NCBI GenBank assembly: GCA_021784205.1
Contig: JAJXTB010000055.1
Coordinates: 6,819-16,197 of the forward strand
Length of the DNA stretch: 9,379 bases
Origin: Actinomycetes bacterium
GTDB taxonomy: Bacteria; Actinomycetota; Acidimicrobiia; Acidimicrobiales; RAAP-2
Direction: 5' to 3'
Position 1 is the first letter of the stretch. Each line of letters starts with the position of its first letter. The notes beneath the pieces are model-generated. The model made no database searches and had not been told where the DNA came from. It saw nothing but the letters and a program-made list of their open reading frames with translations. Below are positions 1 to 6,026 of the stretch, in pieces. Position numbers and translations under genes: made by a program.

Positions 1-1013
1 ACGACCACCCCGGCGACGCCGCCGGGCACGAAGATCACGAAGAGCACGAAGATCGCACCGAGCAGGAACTGCGGCTGGGAGAGGGGCACGCGCAAGAACG
101 CGGGCAGCGAGGCGAAGGACGGCTCGGCCGCGACCTTGAGCAGGTACTGCTGGAGATAGACGTAGACGATGGCGCCGGTGACCGCGCCCCAGCGGGTCCC
201 GGCCCCGCCGAGCACGACCATGATCAGGATCGAGAGGGTCACAGTGACCGAGGCCACCGCGCTCGGCACGGCCGTGCCGATGAGCAGGATGTAGGCGACG
301 CCGCCGCCGGTGGCGACGAGCGACGAGAGGGTGTAGGCGGCGAGCTTGTAGCGGAAGGGGTGCACCCCGAGCACCTCGAGGCGGCGCTCGTTCTCACGGA
401 TGGCGACGAAGACGTGGCCGGTGGCCGACTCGGTCACGAGCCAGACGACGGCGTAGGAGACGACGAGGAACCCGAGCGCGATCCAGTAGAGGTTGCGGGT
501 GTTAGAGACCGCGCCGGACATGAAGGCGGGCAGCCTCGAGGAGTAGAGCGCGAGCCCGGTGTCCCCGCCGGTCAGACCGTGCGGGTTGTCCTCGATGAGG
601 TAGTAGAAGGCCTGGGCGAAGGCGAGGGTGACCATCGTGAAGGCGATGCCGCTCACGCGCAGCGCGATCGCCCCGAGTACCACCGCGAGCACGAGTGACG
701 TGGCGAAGGTCGCGAGCAGGGCCGGTACGAGCGGCCAGTTCCAGTGGGTGAGCGTGATGTCAAAGACGTAGACGCCGGTCGCGAAGTACATCACCGGCCC
801 GAGCGAGAGCAGCCCGGTGTAGCCGAAGATGACGTCGTAGCCGAGCGCGACGCCGGCGAAGATGAAGCAGAGCGATAGGACCGTGAGTGTGCCCGTCGAG
901 TTGACCACGTTGACCGTGCTCGGCAGGACCCAGGGCAGGTGCAGGCCGATGTAGGGGATCAGCGCACCGAGCACGACCAGTCCCAAGCCGATCGCGCCGC
1001 GACGCCGGCTCAC
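1..1013 (-). CDS. livM: Branched-chain-type ABC transporter permease LivM (3' end cut by window)
   Basis: Second membrane permease of a HAAT-family importer, pairing with LivH to form the channel energised by LivG and LivF. I translated 337 codons from the GTG at 1013; the reading frame is open to the window edge. It shows the LivM hallmarks: a hydrophobic N-terminus, a GYTGLLSLGP segment near residues 65-75, a TLAFAQAFYYLIEDNP segment, and the cytoplasmic coupling loop AIRENERRLEVLGV near residues 203-217, which contacts the ATPases in this family. Further hydrophobic segments follow, ending in FVPGGVAGVV, so only a short tail should be missing. The GTG start overlaps the livH stop as GTGA (1013-1010), which indicates translational coupling as the last liv gene visible. 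The actual solute cannot be read from this subunit. Confidence 0.93.
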   Translation of the reverse strand, partial: MSRRRGAIGLGLVVLGALIPYIGLHLPWVLPSTVNVVNSTGTLTVLSLCFIFAGVALGYDVIFGYTGLLSLGPVMYFATGVYVFDITLTHWNWPLVPALLATFATSLVLAVVLGAIALRVSGIAFTMVTLAFAQAFYYLIEDNPHGLTGGDTGLALYSSRLPAFMSGAVSNTRNLYWIALGFLVVSYAVVWLVTESATGHVFVAIRENERRLEVLGVHPFRYKLAAYTLSSLVATGGGVAYILLIGTAVPSAVASVTVTLSILIMVVLGGAGTRWGAVTGAIVYVYLQQYLLKVAAEPSFASLPAFLRVPLSQPQFLLGAIFVLFVIFVPGGVAGVV

Positions 1014-1915
1014 AGCGTGCTCCCGAAGAGCCCGCGCGGACGCCACTCGAGCACGAGTGCGAGCAGCAGCACGACGGACAGGTTGCCGATCTCGGCCATG
1101 CCGGGGTGGCTGCCGAGGTAGAAGTTGGCGTAGTCCTGGACGAGCCCGACGATCAGCGCGGCGACGGCCGAGCCGCGGATCGAGCCGAGGCCCCCGATCA
1201 CGACGACGATGAAGGCGAAGATCAGCAGGCTGTCGCCCTGGGTGGGCGAGATGAGGTCGCCGCTGAAGACGACGGCGTAGAGCAGGCCGGCGAGGCCGGC
1301 CATCGCCCCACCGATCACGAACACGAGGGTGAAGGCGCGACCGACGTTGATGCCCAGGGCGCTCACCATGTCGCGGTTCTCCACCCCGGCACGGATGGTG
1401 ATGCCGTAGCGGGTCTGGCGCAGGAACAGTTCGAGTGACACGAGCACGATGACCCCGGCGACGAGGGCCACGAAGTCGCTGTTGGGCAGGCTGAGCCCGC
1501 CCACGTGGGAGGCCTCGATCAGCCAGAGTGGCACCGGGACCGACAGCGAGTTGCTGCCGAACCCGCCGAGCAGCAGGCCCACGACCGCGAGGTCGAGCCC
1601 GATCGTGACCAGGATCTGGCCGATGGGTCGGCCGTAGAGCGGTCGGATGATGATGACCTCGGTGAGCCCGGCGGCGAGGGCGCCGCCGAGGATCGACGCG
1701 ACGAGGGCGATCACGAAGAGCAGTGGCGCGCCCCACGAGGCCGGCAGGTGCGAGGCGACGTCCCAGGCGACGTAGGCGCCGAGGGTCATGAAGAGCCCGT
1801 GGGCGAAGTTCAAGATGTCCATCAGCCCGTAGATGAGCGAGAGGCCCGAGGCGGCGAGGAAGTAGACCGCGCCGAGCGCGATCCCGCTGAAGGTGAGTGC
1901 GAGAAAGACGTTCAT
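1010..1915 (-). CDS. livH: Branched-chain-type ABC transporter permease LivH
   Basis: First permease of the importer, 301 aa, the usual length for LivH (about 290-310). The N-terminus contains the family-typical GLSLIYGLMDILNFAHG at residues ~26-42, followed by alternating hydrophobic spans. The cytoplasmic loop RYGITIRAGVENRDMVSALG is the expected coupling segment to the ATPases, and the late IGGLGSIRGSAVAALIVG motif is also standard. The protein ends LEWRPRGLFGSTL, the common C-terminal WRPxGLFG signature. The ATG at 1915 overlaps the livF stop as ATGA, and the stop overlaps the livM start. It is therefore an internal gene of one translationally coupled operon. No missing segment or frameshift is visible. 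Confidence 0.95.
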   Translation of the reverse strand: MNVFLALTFSGIALGAVYFLAASGLSLIYGLMDILNFAHGLFMTLGAYVAWDVASHLPASWGAPLLFVIALVASILGGALAAGLTEVIIIRPLYGRPIGQILVTIGLDLAVVGLLLGGFGSNSLSVPVPLWLIEASHVGGLSLPNSDFVALVAGVIVLVSLELFLRQTRYGITIRAGVENRDMVSALGINVGRAFTLVFVIGGAMAGLAGLLYAVVFSGDLISPTQGDSLLIFAFIVVVIGGLGSIRGSAVAALIVGLVQDYANFYLGSHPGMAEIGNLSVVLLLALVLEWRPRGLFGSTL

Positions 1916-2610
1916 CGGGCCCCCGTCACCCCGAGGAATCGCCGGGCGAGCTCGGGATCCGCCAGTTCGACGGCGTCGCCCGCGTGCACGACCTCGCCGT
2001 GGTCGAGCACGACGATGCGCTCTGCGAGGCGGCGCACGACCGCGAGGTTCTGCTCGACGAGCAGCACGGTCGCGAGCGACGCCACGCGCTCGAGGGTGTC
2101 GGCGAGCTCGCTCACCAGACGCGGCGCGAGTCCCTTGGAGGGCTCGTCCACGAGCAGGAGCGGCCAGCCGTTGAGCAGCGCCCGCGCGATCGAGACCATC
2201 TGCTGTTGGCCGCCCGAGAGCGTGCCGGCGCGCTGGCGGGTGCGCTCGGCCAGCTCGGGGAAGATCGCGTAGACGTCGTCGTAGCGCGGCTCGTCGATGC
2301 GTTCGGCGAGCCGCAGGTTCTCGGCGACGGTGAGCCCGGCGAAGACGTCGCGGTCCTCGGGCACGTAGCCGACGCCCAGGCGCACGATGCGGTGCGTCGG
2401 CCAGCCGCGCACGTCGGTGCCGAGCACCGAGATCGCGCCGGTGCTCGGCACGAGGCCGAGCAGCGCGCGCAGCGTCGTGGTCTTGCCGACGCCGTTGCGC
2501 CCGAGCAGCGCGGTGACCCCGCCGACGGGCACCTCGATGGAGACGCCCTGGAGCACGTGCGAGCCCGCGATGGTGACGTGCAGGTCGGTGATCGAGACGG
2601 CGCTCGTCAT
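1912..2610 (-). CDS. livF: ABC transporter ATP-binding protein LivF
   Basis: Second ATPase of the HAAT importer, 232 aa, full length for LivF (about 230-240). Visible motifs are Walker A GRNGVGKTT (37-45), the LivF-type GYVPEDRDVF segment (81-90), the ABC signature LSGGQQQM (131-138), Walker B LLLVDEP with D-loop SKGLAP (151-163), and LVEQN (184-188). In LivF proteins a Gln is normal where most ABC ATPases have the H-loop His, so this is not a defect. The family form at the D-loop is usually SLGLAP; here it is SKGLAP, a mild change. The ATG at 2610 overlaps the livG stop as ATGA. It forms a heterodimer with LivG on the cytoplasmic side of LivH/LivM. Confidence 0.95.
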   Translation of the reverse strand: MTSAVSITDLHVTIAGSHVLQGVSIEVPVGGVTALLGRNGVGKTTTLRALLGLVPSTGAISVLGTDVRGWPTHRIVRLGVGYVPEDRDVFAGLTVAENLRLAERIDEPRYDDVYAIFPELAERTRQRAGTLSGGQQQMVSIARALLNGWPLLLVDEPSKGLAPRLVSELADTLERVASLATVLLVEQNLAVVRRLAERIVVLDHGEVVHAGDAVELADPELARRFLGVTGAR

Positions 2611-3377
2611 AGGGGCTGTCCGAGGTAGGCGCGCTGGACGTCGTCGTTGGCGACCACGCTGTCGGGATCGCCGGTGGCGAGGACCCGGCCCGAGTCGAGC
2701 ACGGTGATCGTGTCGGCCAGTCCGACGACGACCGCCATGTGGTGCTCGACCATCAAGACGGTCCGTCCCTCGCTGTGGAGCCGACCGATCAGCTCCATGA
2801 GCCGGGGCACGTCCTCGGTGTTCACGCCAGCCATGGGCTCGTCGAGCAGCAGCACGCGCGCTCGTGCGGCGAGCAGGATGGCGAGCTCGAGCTTGCGCTT
2901 GTCGCCGTGCGAGAGTGCCCCGGTCGGCCGGTCGGCGACCGCCGACAGCCCGACGTCGCCCAGGGCCTCGATGGCGACCTGACTGGCCTCGTCACTGGCT
3001 CGCGGGCGCCGCCAGAATCGGGCGCTGCCCCCGAGGCGCGCCTGGGCCGAGAGCCGGGCGTTCTCAAAGACGCTCAGCGAGTCGAATAGGCTCGAGGTCT
3101 GAAACGTCCGACCCAGGCCCAGGGCCGCGCGACCCGACGGCGCCACGCCCGCGACGTCGCGACCCTCGAGGATGATCGTCCCGGCACTGGGCGTGAGCAG
3201 CCCACTCAGCAGGTTGAGCAGCGTCGTCTTGCCGGCGCCGTTGGGGCCGATGATCCCGAGGAAGCCGCCCGCGGGGACGGCGAGGTCGATGTCGCTGAGG
3301 ATGGTGGCCCCACCAACGCGGAACCCCAGCCCCGACGCCCGAAGGGCGTGGGGCTGGGGTTCGACGTCGACGCTCAT
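2607..3377 (-). CDS. livG: ABC transporter ATP-binding protein LivG
   Basis: First ATPase of the importer, 256 aa, normal for LivG. Motifs are Walker A GPNGAGKTT (44-52), Q-loop RTFQ (90-93), signature LSHGDKRKLELA (155-166; LivG proteins commonly have LSHG or LSYG rather than LSGG), Walker B VLLLDEPMAGVN (175-186) and the EHHM H-loop (211-214). The gene starts at the ATG at 3377, 16 bp after the binding-protein stop. That 16-bp gap (3378-3393) contains no convincing Shine-Dalgarno sequence, so translation probably depends on ribosomes arriving from the upstream gene. Codons 6-19 form one arm-loop-arm of a long hairpin, listed separately. The LivG reading frame is intact through it; the N-terminal residues there are not conserved in the family. 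Confidence 0.94.
   Translation of the reverse strand: MSVDVEPQPHALRASGLGFRVGGATILSDIDLAVPAGGFLGIIGPNGAGKTTLLNLLSGLLTPSAGTIILEGRDVAGVAPSGRAALGLGRTFQTSSLFDSLSVFENARLSAQARLGGSARFWRRPRASDEASQVAIEALGDVGLSAVADRPTGALSHGDKRKLELAILLAARARVLLLDEPMAGVNTEDVPRLMELIGRLHSEGRTVLMVEHHMAVVVGLADTITVLDSGRVLATGDPDSVVANDDVQRAYLGQPL
3321..3362 (-). promoter_or_regulatory. Long stem-loop inside the 5' coding part of livG
   Basis: Pairing 3321-3333 with 3350-3362 gives 13 bp, and 3335-3340 with 3344-3349 gives 6 bp more. All 19 pairs are Watson-Crick. There is one bulged base (3334) and a three-base loop (3341-3343). In the minus-strand mRNA it spans livG codons 6-19 and begins 15 nt into the gene, just after the abundant-product gene for the binding protein. 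No U-run follows on either strand, so it is not a standard intrinsic terminator. Known ABC operons often place a stem-loop after the binding-protein gene to stabilise its mRNA and keep the membrane parts low; that role is inferred here. The structure is seen directly, the function is not. Confidence 0.6.
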
Positions 3378-3393
3378 GGAACCGGTGTACTAC

Positions 3394-4605
3394 TCAGCTG
3401 CCGAAGTGCGCCGAGACGGGAGGGGCGGTCTGCGCGGCGGTCAGCGTCGCGAGGGTCACTGGCTGGTAGACCCCGGTCACCGACGAGACGAGCTGGACCT
3501 GGAACATCGGCTGGAGCATCGCGTGGTCCGCCGCGCGGATCTGCTGCATGCCCTTGGGCGCCTGGAACTTCCAACCCTCGAGTCCCTTGATCATCTTCAT
3601 GACGTTCGTGCCCTGACCCGTCTGGATCGCGCGCACGACCATCTGAGCCCAGACGAAGCCGTCTGCGGTGAAGAGGTCCGGGTACTGCTTGTACTCGCGC
3701 AGCATCCCCTTGATCAGGTAGGTGTTGACCGCGTTGTGCGGCGACTGCCAGTTGTAGAGCGAGAGGTAGTAGAACTTCAGCCCGGCCGCCCCGTAGAACT
3801 GGTAGGTGGCGACGTTCGCCAGGCCCGTGACCACCTTGGAGCTCGCGAAGATCCCCTGCTGGTCGAGAGCCTGGGCCAACGGCGCCCCGGTCGCGCCCGC
3901 CCACGCCAGGAACACGATGTCCGGGTGGTCGGCTTGGACCTGCAAGGCGGTCGGCGTGAAGTCCGTCGTCGTCAGCGGCACGAGCAGACTCTTGACGGTG
4001 TCGCCCAGCGACCCGAAGGCCTGGGTCGCGTCGGTCACGTAGGACTGGCCGAAGGCGAAGTCCTGGCCGAGCACGAGCACCGTCTTGCCGGTGCCGAGGG
4101 CCTTGATGTAGGACTTAGCCGTCTGCACGTCCTGATAGGTCTGGCGACCCGAGCGGAAGGTGTAGCGGTTGGCGCCGGTGATCTGGTCGGCCGCGGCCGC
4201 GCCGGAAATGTAGAGCACCTTGTTCTGCTGGGCGAGCGGGGCGAGCTCGGTGGCGATGCTCGAGTCCACGGTCCCGCCGATGATCTTGTAGCCGGCGCCG
4301 ACGTAGCTCTTGAAGTCGGCCGCCGCGGTGGTCGGGTTGTCGGCCGAATCCTCGGTCGTCAACTGGATCCGGTGGCCGTCGACCTTGTTGGTGCCCTTGG
4401 TCGCGTATTGGAAGCCGAGCTTCACGCCCTGCAGCCATTCGGTCGCGTAGGCCGAGAAGATGCCGGTCTCCTCGGTCACGATGCCCACCTTCACCGGCGC
4501 GGTGTTCTTCGTCGCCGCCGACGACTGCACCGTGCCCAGTGACACGCTCAAGGCCATGGTGGCCACTGCCAGTGGCACCACAGTCATCCGTACGTTCCTT
4601 CTCAT
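3394..4605 (-). CDS. HAAT-family ABC transporter substrate-binding protein (LivK-like), secreted
   Basis: Extracellular solute receptor of the importer, 403 aa from the ATG at 4605. I chose this start because GGGAGGG (4616-4610) sits 4 nt upstream, and the protein then opens with a classical signal peptide: MRRNVR, a hydrophobic core to about residue 24, and an AxA-like site near QSSAA-TKN. An in-frame GTG at 4635 would add ten residues in front of the signal peptide and is less likely. The mature part begins VKVGIVTEETGIFSAYA and continues with the two-lobed Peripla_BP_6 pattern, including EDSADNPTTAAADFK and GGTVDSSIATELAPLAQ. There is no cysteine in the protein, so no lipoprotein anchor. 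It is the first gene of the leftward operon. Family membership is secure; the ligand could be an amino acid, a carboxylate or an aromatic acid. Confidence 0.9.
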   Translation of the reverse strand: MRRNVRMTVVPLAVATMALSVSLGTVQSSAATKNTAPVKVGIVTEETGIFSAYATEWLQGVKLGFQYATKGTNKVDGHRIQLTTEDSADNPTTAAADFKSYVGAGYKIIGGTVDSSIATELAPLAQQNKVLYISGAAAADQITGANRYTFRSGRQTYQDVQTAKSYIKALGTGKTVLVLGQDFAFGQSYVTDATQAFGSLGDTVKSLLVPLTTTDFTPTALQVQADHPDIVFLAWAGATGAPLAQALDQQGIFASSKVVTGLANVATYQFYGAAGLKFYYLSLYNWQSPHNAVNTYLIKGMLREYKQYPDLFTADGFVWAQMVVRAIQTGQGTNVMKMIKGLEGWKFQAPKGMQQIRAADHAMLQPMFQVQLVSSVTGVYQPVTLATLTAAQTAPPVSAHFGS

Positions 4606-4622
4606 GAATCCCTCCCAGACAT
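4602..4622 (-). CDS. Candidate six-codon leader ORF (MSGRDS) ahead of the binding-protein gene
   Basis: An ATG at 4622 is preceded 4 nt upstream by GGGGAGG (4633-4627). It opens a frame of six codons, Met-Ser-Gly-Arg-Asp-Ser, whose TGA (4604-4602) overlaps the binding-protein ATG as ATGA. The Shine-Dalgarno of the binding protein lies inside this mini-ORF. The two start modules have the same layout, purine tract then 4 nt then ATG. Whether ribosomes translate it is unknown; it could be a coupling leader or a by-product of two adjacent purine tracts. Confidence 0.3.
   Translation of the reverse strand: MSGRDS
4610..4616 (-). promoter_or_regulatory. Shine-Dalgarno that fixes the binding-protein start
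   Basis: GGGAGGG on the minus strand, 4 nt before the ATG at 4605. It supports 4605 over the in-frame GTG at 4635. The spacing is slightly short but the pairing with the 16S tail (GGAGG) is strong. Confidence 0.65.
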
Positions 4623-4651
4623 CACGCCTCCCCACGACGCGCGTGAACCTG

Positions 4652-4680
4652 AGTTAAGCAGAACGCGTTAGAAATGTCAA
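4652..4680 (-). promoter_or_regulatory. Predicted promoter of the liv operon
   Basis: On the minus strand a perfect TTGACA (4680-4675) is followed after 17 bp by TTAACT (4657-4652). The -35 box matches fully; the -10 matches TATAAT at three of six positions, including the first and last T. Initiation near 4645 would give an untranslated leader of about 40 nt containing both purine tracts. This is the best leftward promoter in the gap. Confidence 0.5.
4662..4669. promoter_or_regulatory. AACGCGTT palindrome inside the liv promoter spacer
   Basis: A perfect 8-bp palindrome between the predicted -35 and -10 of the liv promoter, where a bound repressor would block RNA polymerase. Eight-base palindromes are common by chance, and it does not extend further, so this is only a candidate operator. 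Confidence 0.25.
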
Positions 4681-4686
4681 GTGATT

Positions 4687-4709
4687 CATGTCTCATAAAA
4701 TGAGGTATG
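4687..4709. promoter_or_regulatory. Imperfect 23-bp palindrome in the divergent promoter region (candidate operator)
   Basis: Centred on 4698: CAT, two unmatched bases, CTCAT, AAA, ATGAG, two unmatched bases, ATG. Eight of ten arm positions are symmetric. It lies in the AT-rich core of the gap, overlaps the weak rightward -10 (4706-4711), and is just upstream of the leftward TTGACA. Its length and placement suit a dimeric regulator such as the TetR protein encoded at 7490-8206; that pairing is inference. As a side effect the palindrome contains ATG codons (4688 and 4700) in frame with the hydrolase, which I do not take as starts. Confidence 0.4.
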
Positions 4710-4711
4710 TT
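4706..4711 (+). promoter_or_regulatory. Possible -10 element for the rightward hydrolase-scoAB transcript
   Basis: TATGTT matches TATAAT at four of six positions including TA at the start and the final T. No good -35 box is seen 16-18 bp upstream, so the promoter would be weak or need an activator. Initiation near 4718 would place a stem-loop at the extreme 5' end of the mRNA. Confidence 0.25.
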
Positions 4712-4719
4712 GTGCCTGG

Positions 4720-4736
4720 GTCGACGCGCAGTCGAC
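4720..4736 (+). promoter_or_regulatory. Small stem-loop in the hydrolase leader
   Basis: GTCGAC (4720-4725) and GTCGAC (4731-4736) are self-complementary and can pair across a five-base loop, plus a flanking G-U pair. It sits 5 nt before the Shine-Dalgarno GGGAGGG (4742-4748). It could protect the mRNA 5' end or affect ribosome access; alternatively each copy is just a short palindrome. Confidence 0.3.
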
Positions 4737-4741
4737 TGGTC

Positions 4742-4748
4742 GGGAGGG
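4742..4748 (+). promoter_or_regulatory. Shine-Dalgarno deciding the hydrolase start
   Basis: GGGAGGG lies 8 nt before the ATG at 4757 and 5 nt before the adjacent in-frame GTG at 4754. Either start fits. It argues against the longer reading from the ATG at 4688, which has no ribosome-binding site and lies in the promoter region. Confidence 0.6.
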
Positions 4749-4756
4749 ATGCGGTG

Positions 4757-5986
4757 ATGAAGGAGCTCGAGATCCATCGAGAACCCCACGAGGTCGGTCT
4801 CGATGCCACCCACCTGGACCGAATCCGTACGCACCTCGGCCGCTACGTCGACGAGGGCCACTTCACGGGCTGGCTGATGACCGTCGCGCGCGGGGGCTCG
4901 CTCACCTGGGTCGCCAGCGGCGGCTACCGCGACCGCGAGCGCTCGCTCGCGGTCACCGACGACACGATCTGGCGCCTCTACTCGATGACCAAGCCGATCA
5001 CCGCGGTCGCAGCGATGATGCTCTACGAGGCGGGCCACTTCGACCTCAACGATCCGGTGGGCCGGTGGATCGACGAGCTGCGCGCGCCGCGGGTGTACGT
5101 GAGCGGCCCGGCCCGCGCGCCCGTCACCGTCGCCGCGATCGAGCCGGTGCGCGTGCACCACCTGCTCACCCACACGAGCGGCCTGACCTACGGCTTCCAG
5201 CGCCTGACGCCGGTGGACGAGCTCTACCGGTCGATGGGCTACGACCTCGCCTACCCCGAGGACGTTGCGCTGGCTGACGCGGTGCACGACTGGTGCTCGG
5301 CGCCCCTGCTCTTCCAACCCGGGAGCGCGTGGAACTACTCGGTCGCCACCGACGTCCTCGGCCGGTTGATCGAGATCTGGAGCGGCGAGTCGCTCGATGC
5401 GTTCGTGGCGCGGCGCATCCTCGAGCCGCTCGGGATGCACGACACCGACTGGTACTGCCCCGAGGAGAAGCTCGACCGGCTCGCTCAGCTCTACGCCTAC
5501 GCCGACGGCGCGGCGGTGCTCGTGCCCGAGCTCGCCGATGCCGCCACGCGCAAGCCCCGCCTGCTCGCCGGCGGCGGCGGACTGCTCTCGACGGCGCACG
5601 ACTACCAGCGATTCATGTCGATGCTGCTCGGTGCGGGCGAGCTCGACGGGGTGCGGCTGCTGTCGAGTCGCACCATCGAGCTGATGACCCAGAACCACCT
5701 GCCCGAAGGGCGCGACCTGCTCAGCTTCGCGCGCGACTCCTTCAGCGAGGTCGGTCAGACCGGCGTGGGATTCGGTCTCGGGCTGTCGGTCGTGGTCGAC
5801 CAGGCGCGCAACAAGAGCCTGACCTCCCAGGGCACCGTCGCCTGGGGTGGTGCCGCGTCGACCTACTTCTGGGTGGACCCGTCCGAGGAGCTCACCGTCG
5901 GGTTCTACACTCAACTTCTGCCGAGTTGGATCTACCCGGTACGCCGCGAGATCCAGCAGCTGGTCTACGCGTCGCTGGTGGACTGA
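4757..5986 (+). CDS. Serine beta-lactamase-fold hydrolase (family VIII esterase / class C-like)
   Basis: A 409-aa member of the PF00144 beta-lactamase/penicillin-binding superfamily. The nucleophile motif SMTK is at 76-79 (Ser76, Lys79) in the context WRLYSMTKPITAVAAMMLYE. The catalytic Tyr motif YSV is at 194-196 within WNYSVATDVLGRLIE, a form typical of family VIII carboxylesterases and their relatives rather than true beta-lactamases (YxN). A GGGGLLSTAHDY segment lies at 272-283, and WGG at 363-365 occupies the KTG/HGG position. There is no signal peptide, so it is probably cytoplasmic. These enzymes usually cleave esters or amides of small acids; the substrate here is unknown. The first residues (MKELEIHREP) are unconserved. 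It begins the rightward gene group, 40 bp before scoA, and is divergent from the importer. A GTG at 4754 is an equally possible start, adding one residue. Confidence 0.85.
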   Translation: MKELEIHREPHEVGLDATHLDRIRTHLGRYVDEGHFTGWLMTVARGGSLTWVASGGYRDRERSLAVTDDTIWRLYSMTKPITAVAAMMLYEAGHFDLNDPVGRWIDELRAPRVYVSGPARAPVTVAAIEPVRVHHLLTHTSGLTYGFQRLTPVDELYRSMGYDLAYPEDVALADAVHDWCSAPLLFQPGSAWNYSVATDVLGRLIEIWSGESLDAFVARRILEPLGMHDTDWYCPEEKLDRLAQLYAYADGAAVLVPELADAATRKPRLLAGGGGLLSTAHDYQRFMSMLLGAGELDGVRLLSSRTIELMTQNHLPEGRDLLSFARDSFSEVGQTGVGFGLGLSVVVDQARNKSLTSQGTVAWGGAASTYFWVDPSEELTVGFYTQLLPSWIYPVRREIQQLVYASLVD

Positions 5987-6013
5987 GGCGGATCTTCCGT
6001 TTTCGATGGTGTC

Positions 6014-6021
6014 AAAGGAGG
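6014..6021 (+). promoter_or_regulatory. Strong Shine-Dalgarno of scoA
   Basis: AAAGGAGG, 5 nt before the ATG at 6027. This is the best ribosome-binding site in the window. It excludes an in-frame ATG at 6006 and any longer reading back into the hydrolase gene. It implies scoA is translated efficiently and independently of the hydrolase. Confidence 0.75.
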
Positions 6022-6026
6022 AGAAG

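Noticed and set aside
184..188. LivF lacking the H-loop histidine (LVEQN; region number is the LivF residue range, gene at 1912-2610)
   Set aside because: Gln at this position is the normal state in LivF proteins, so it is not a defect.
3321..3362. Hairpin as a rho-independent terminator of the binding-protein transcript
   Set aside because: No U-run follows on either strand and the structure is inside an intact livG frame, so simple termination is not supported.
3172..4542. 456-codon plus-strand frame opposite livG and the binding protein
   Set aside because: Both opposing genes are convincing and in good codon usage; this frame gives an Arg/Val/Gly/Asp-rich shadow product without motifs.
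4688..4756. N-terminal extension of the hydrolase from ATG 4688
   Set aside because: No ribosome-binding site precedes it, it lies in the palindrome and promoter region, and a strong GGGAGGG points to 4754/4757.
4749..4757. Two-codon ORF (ATG CGG TGA) whose stop touches the hydrolase ATG
   Set aside because: It resembles the other leader ORFs, but its ATG is directly adjacent to the Shine-Dalgarno with no spacing, so initiation there is unlikely.
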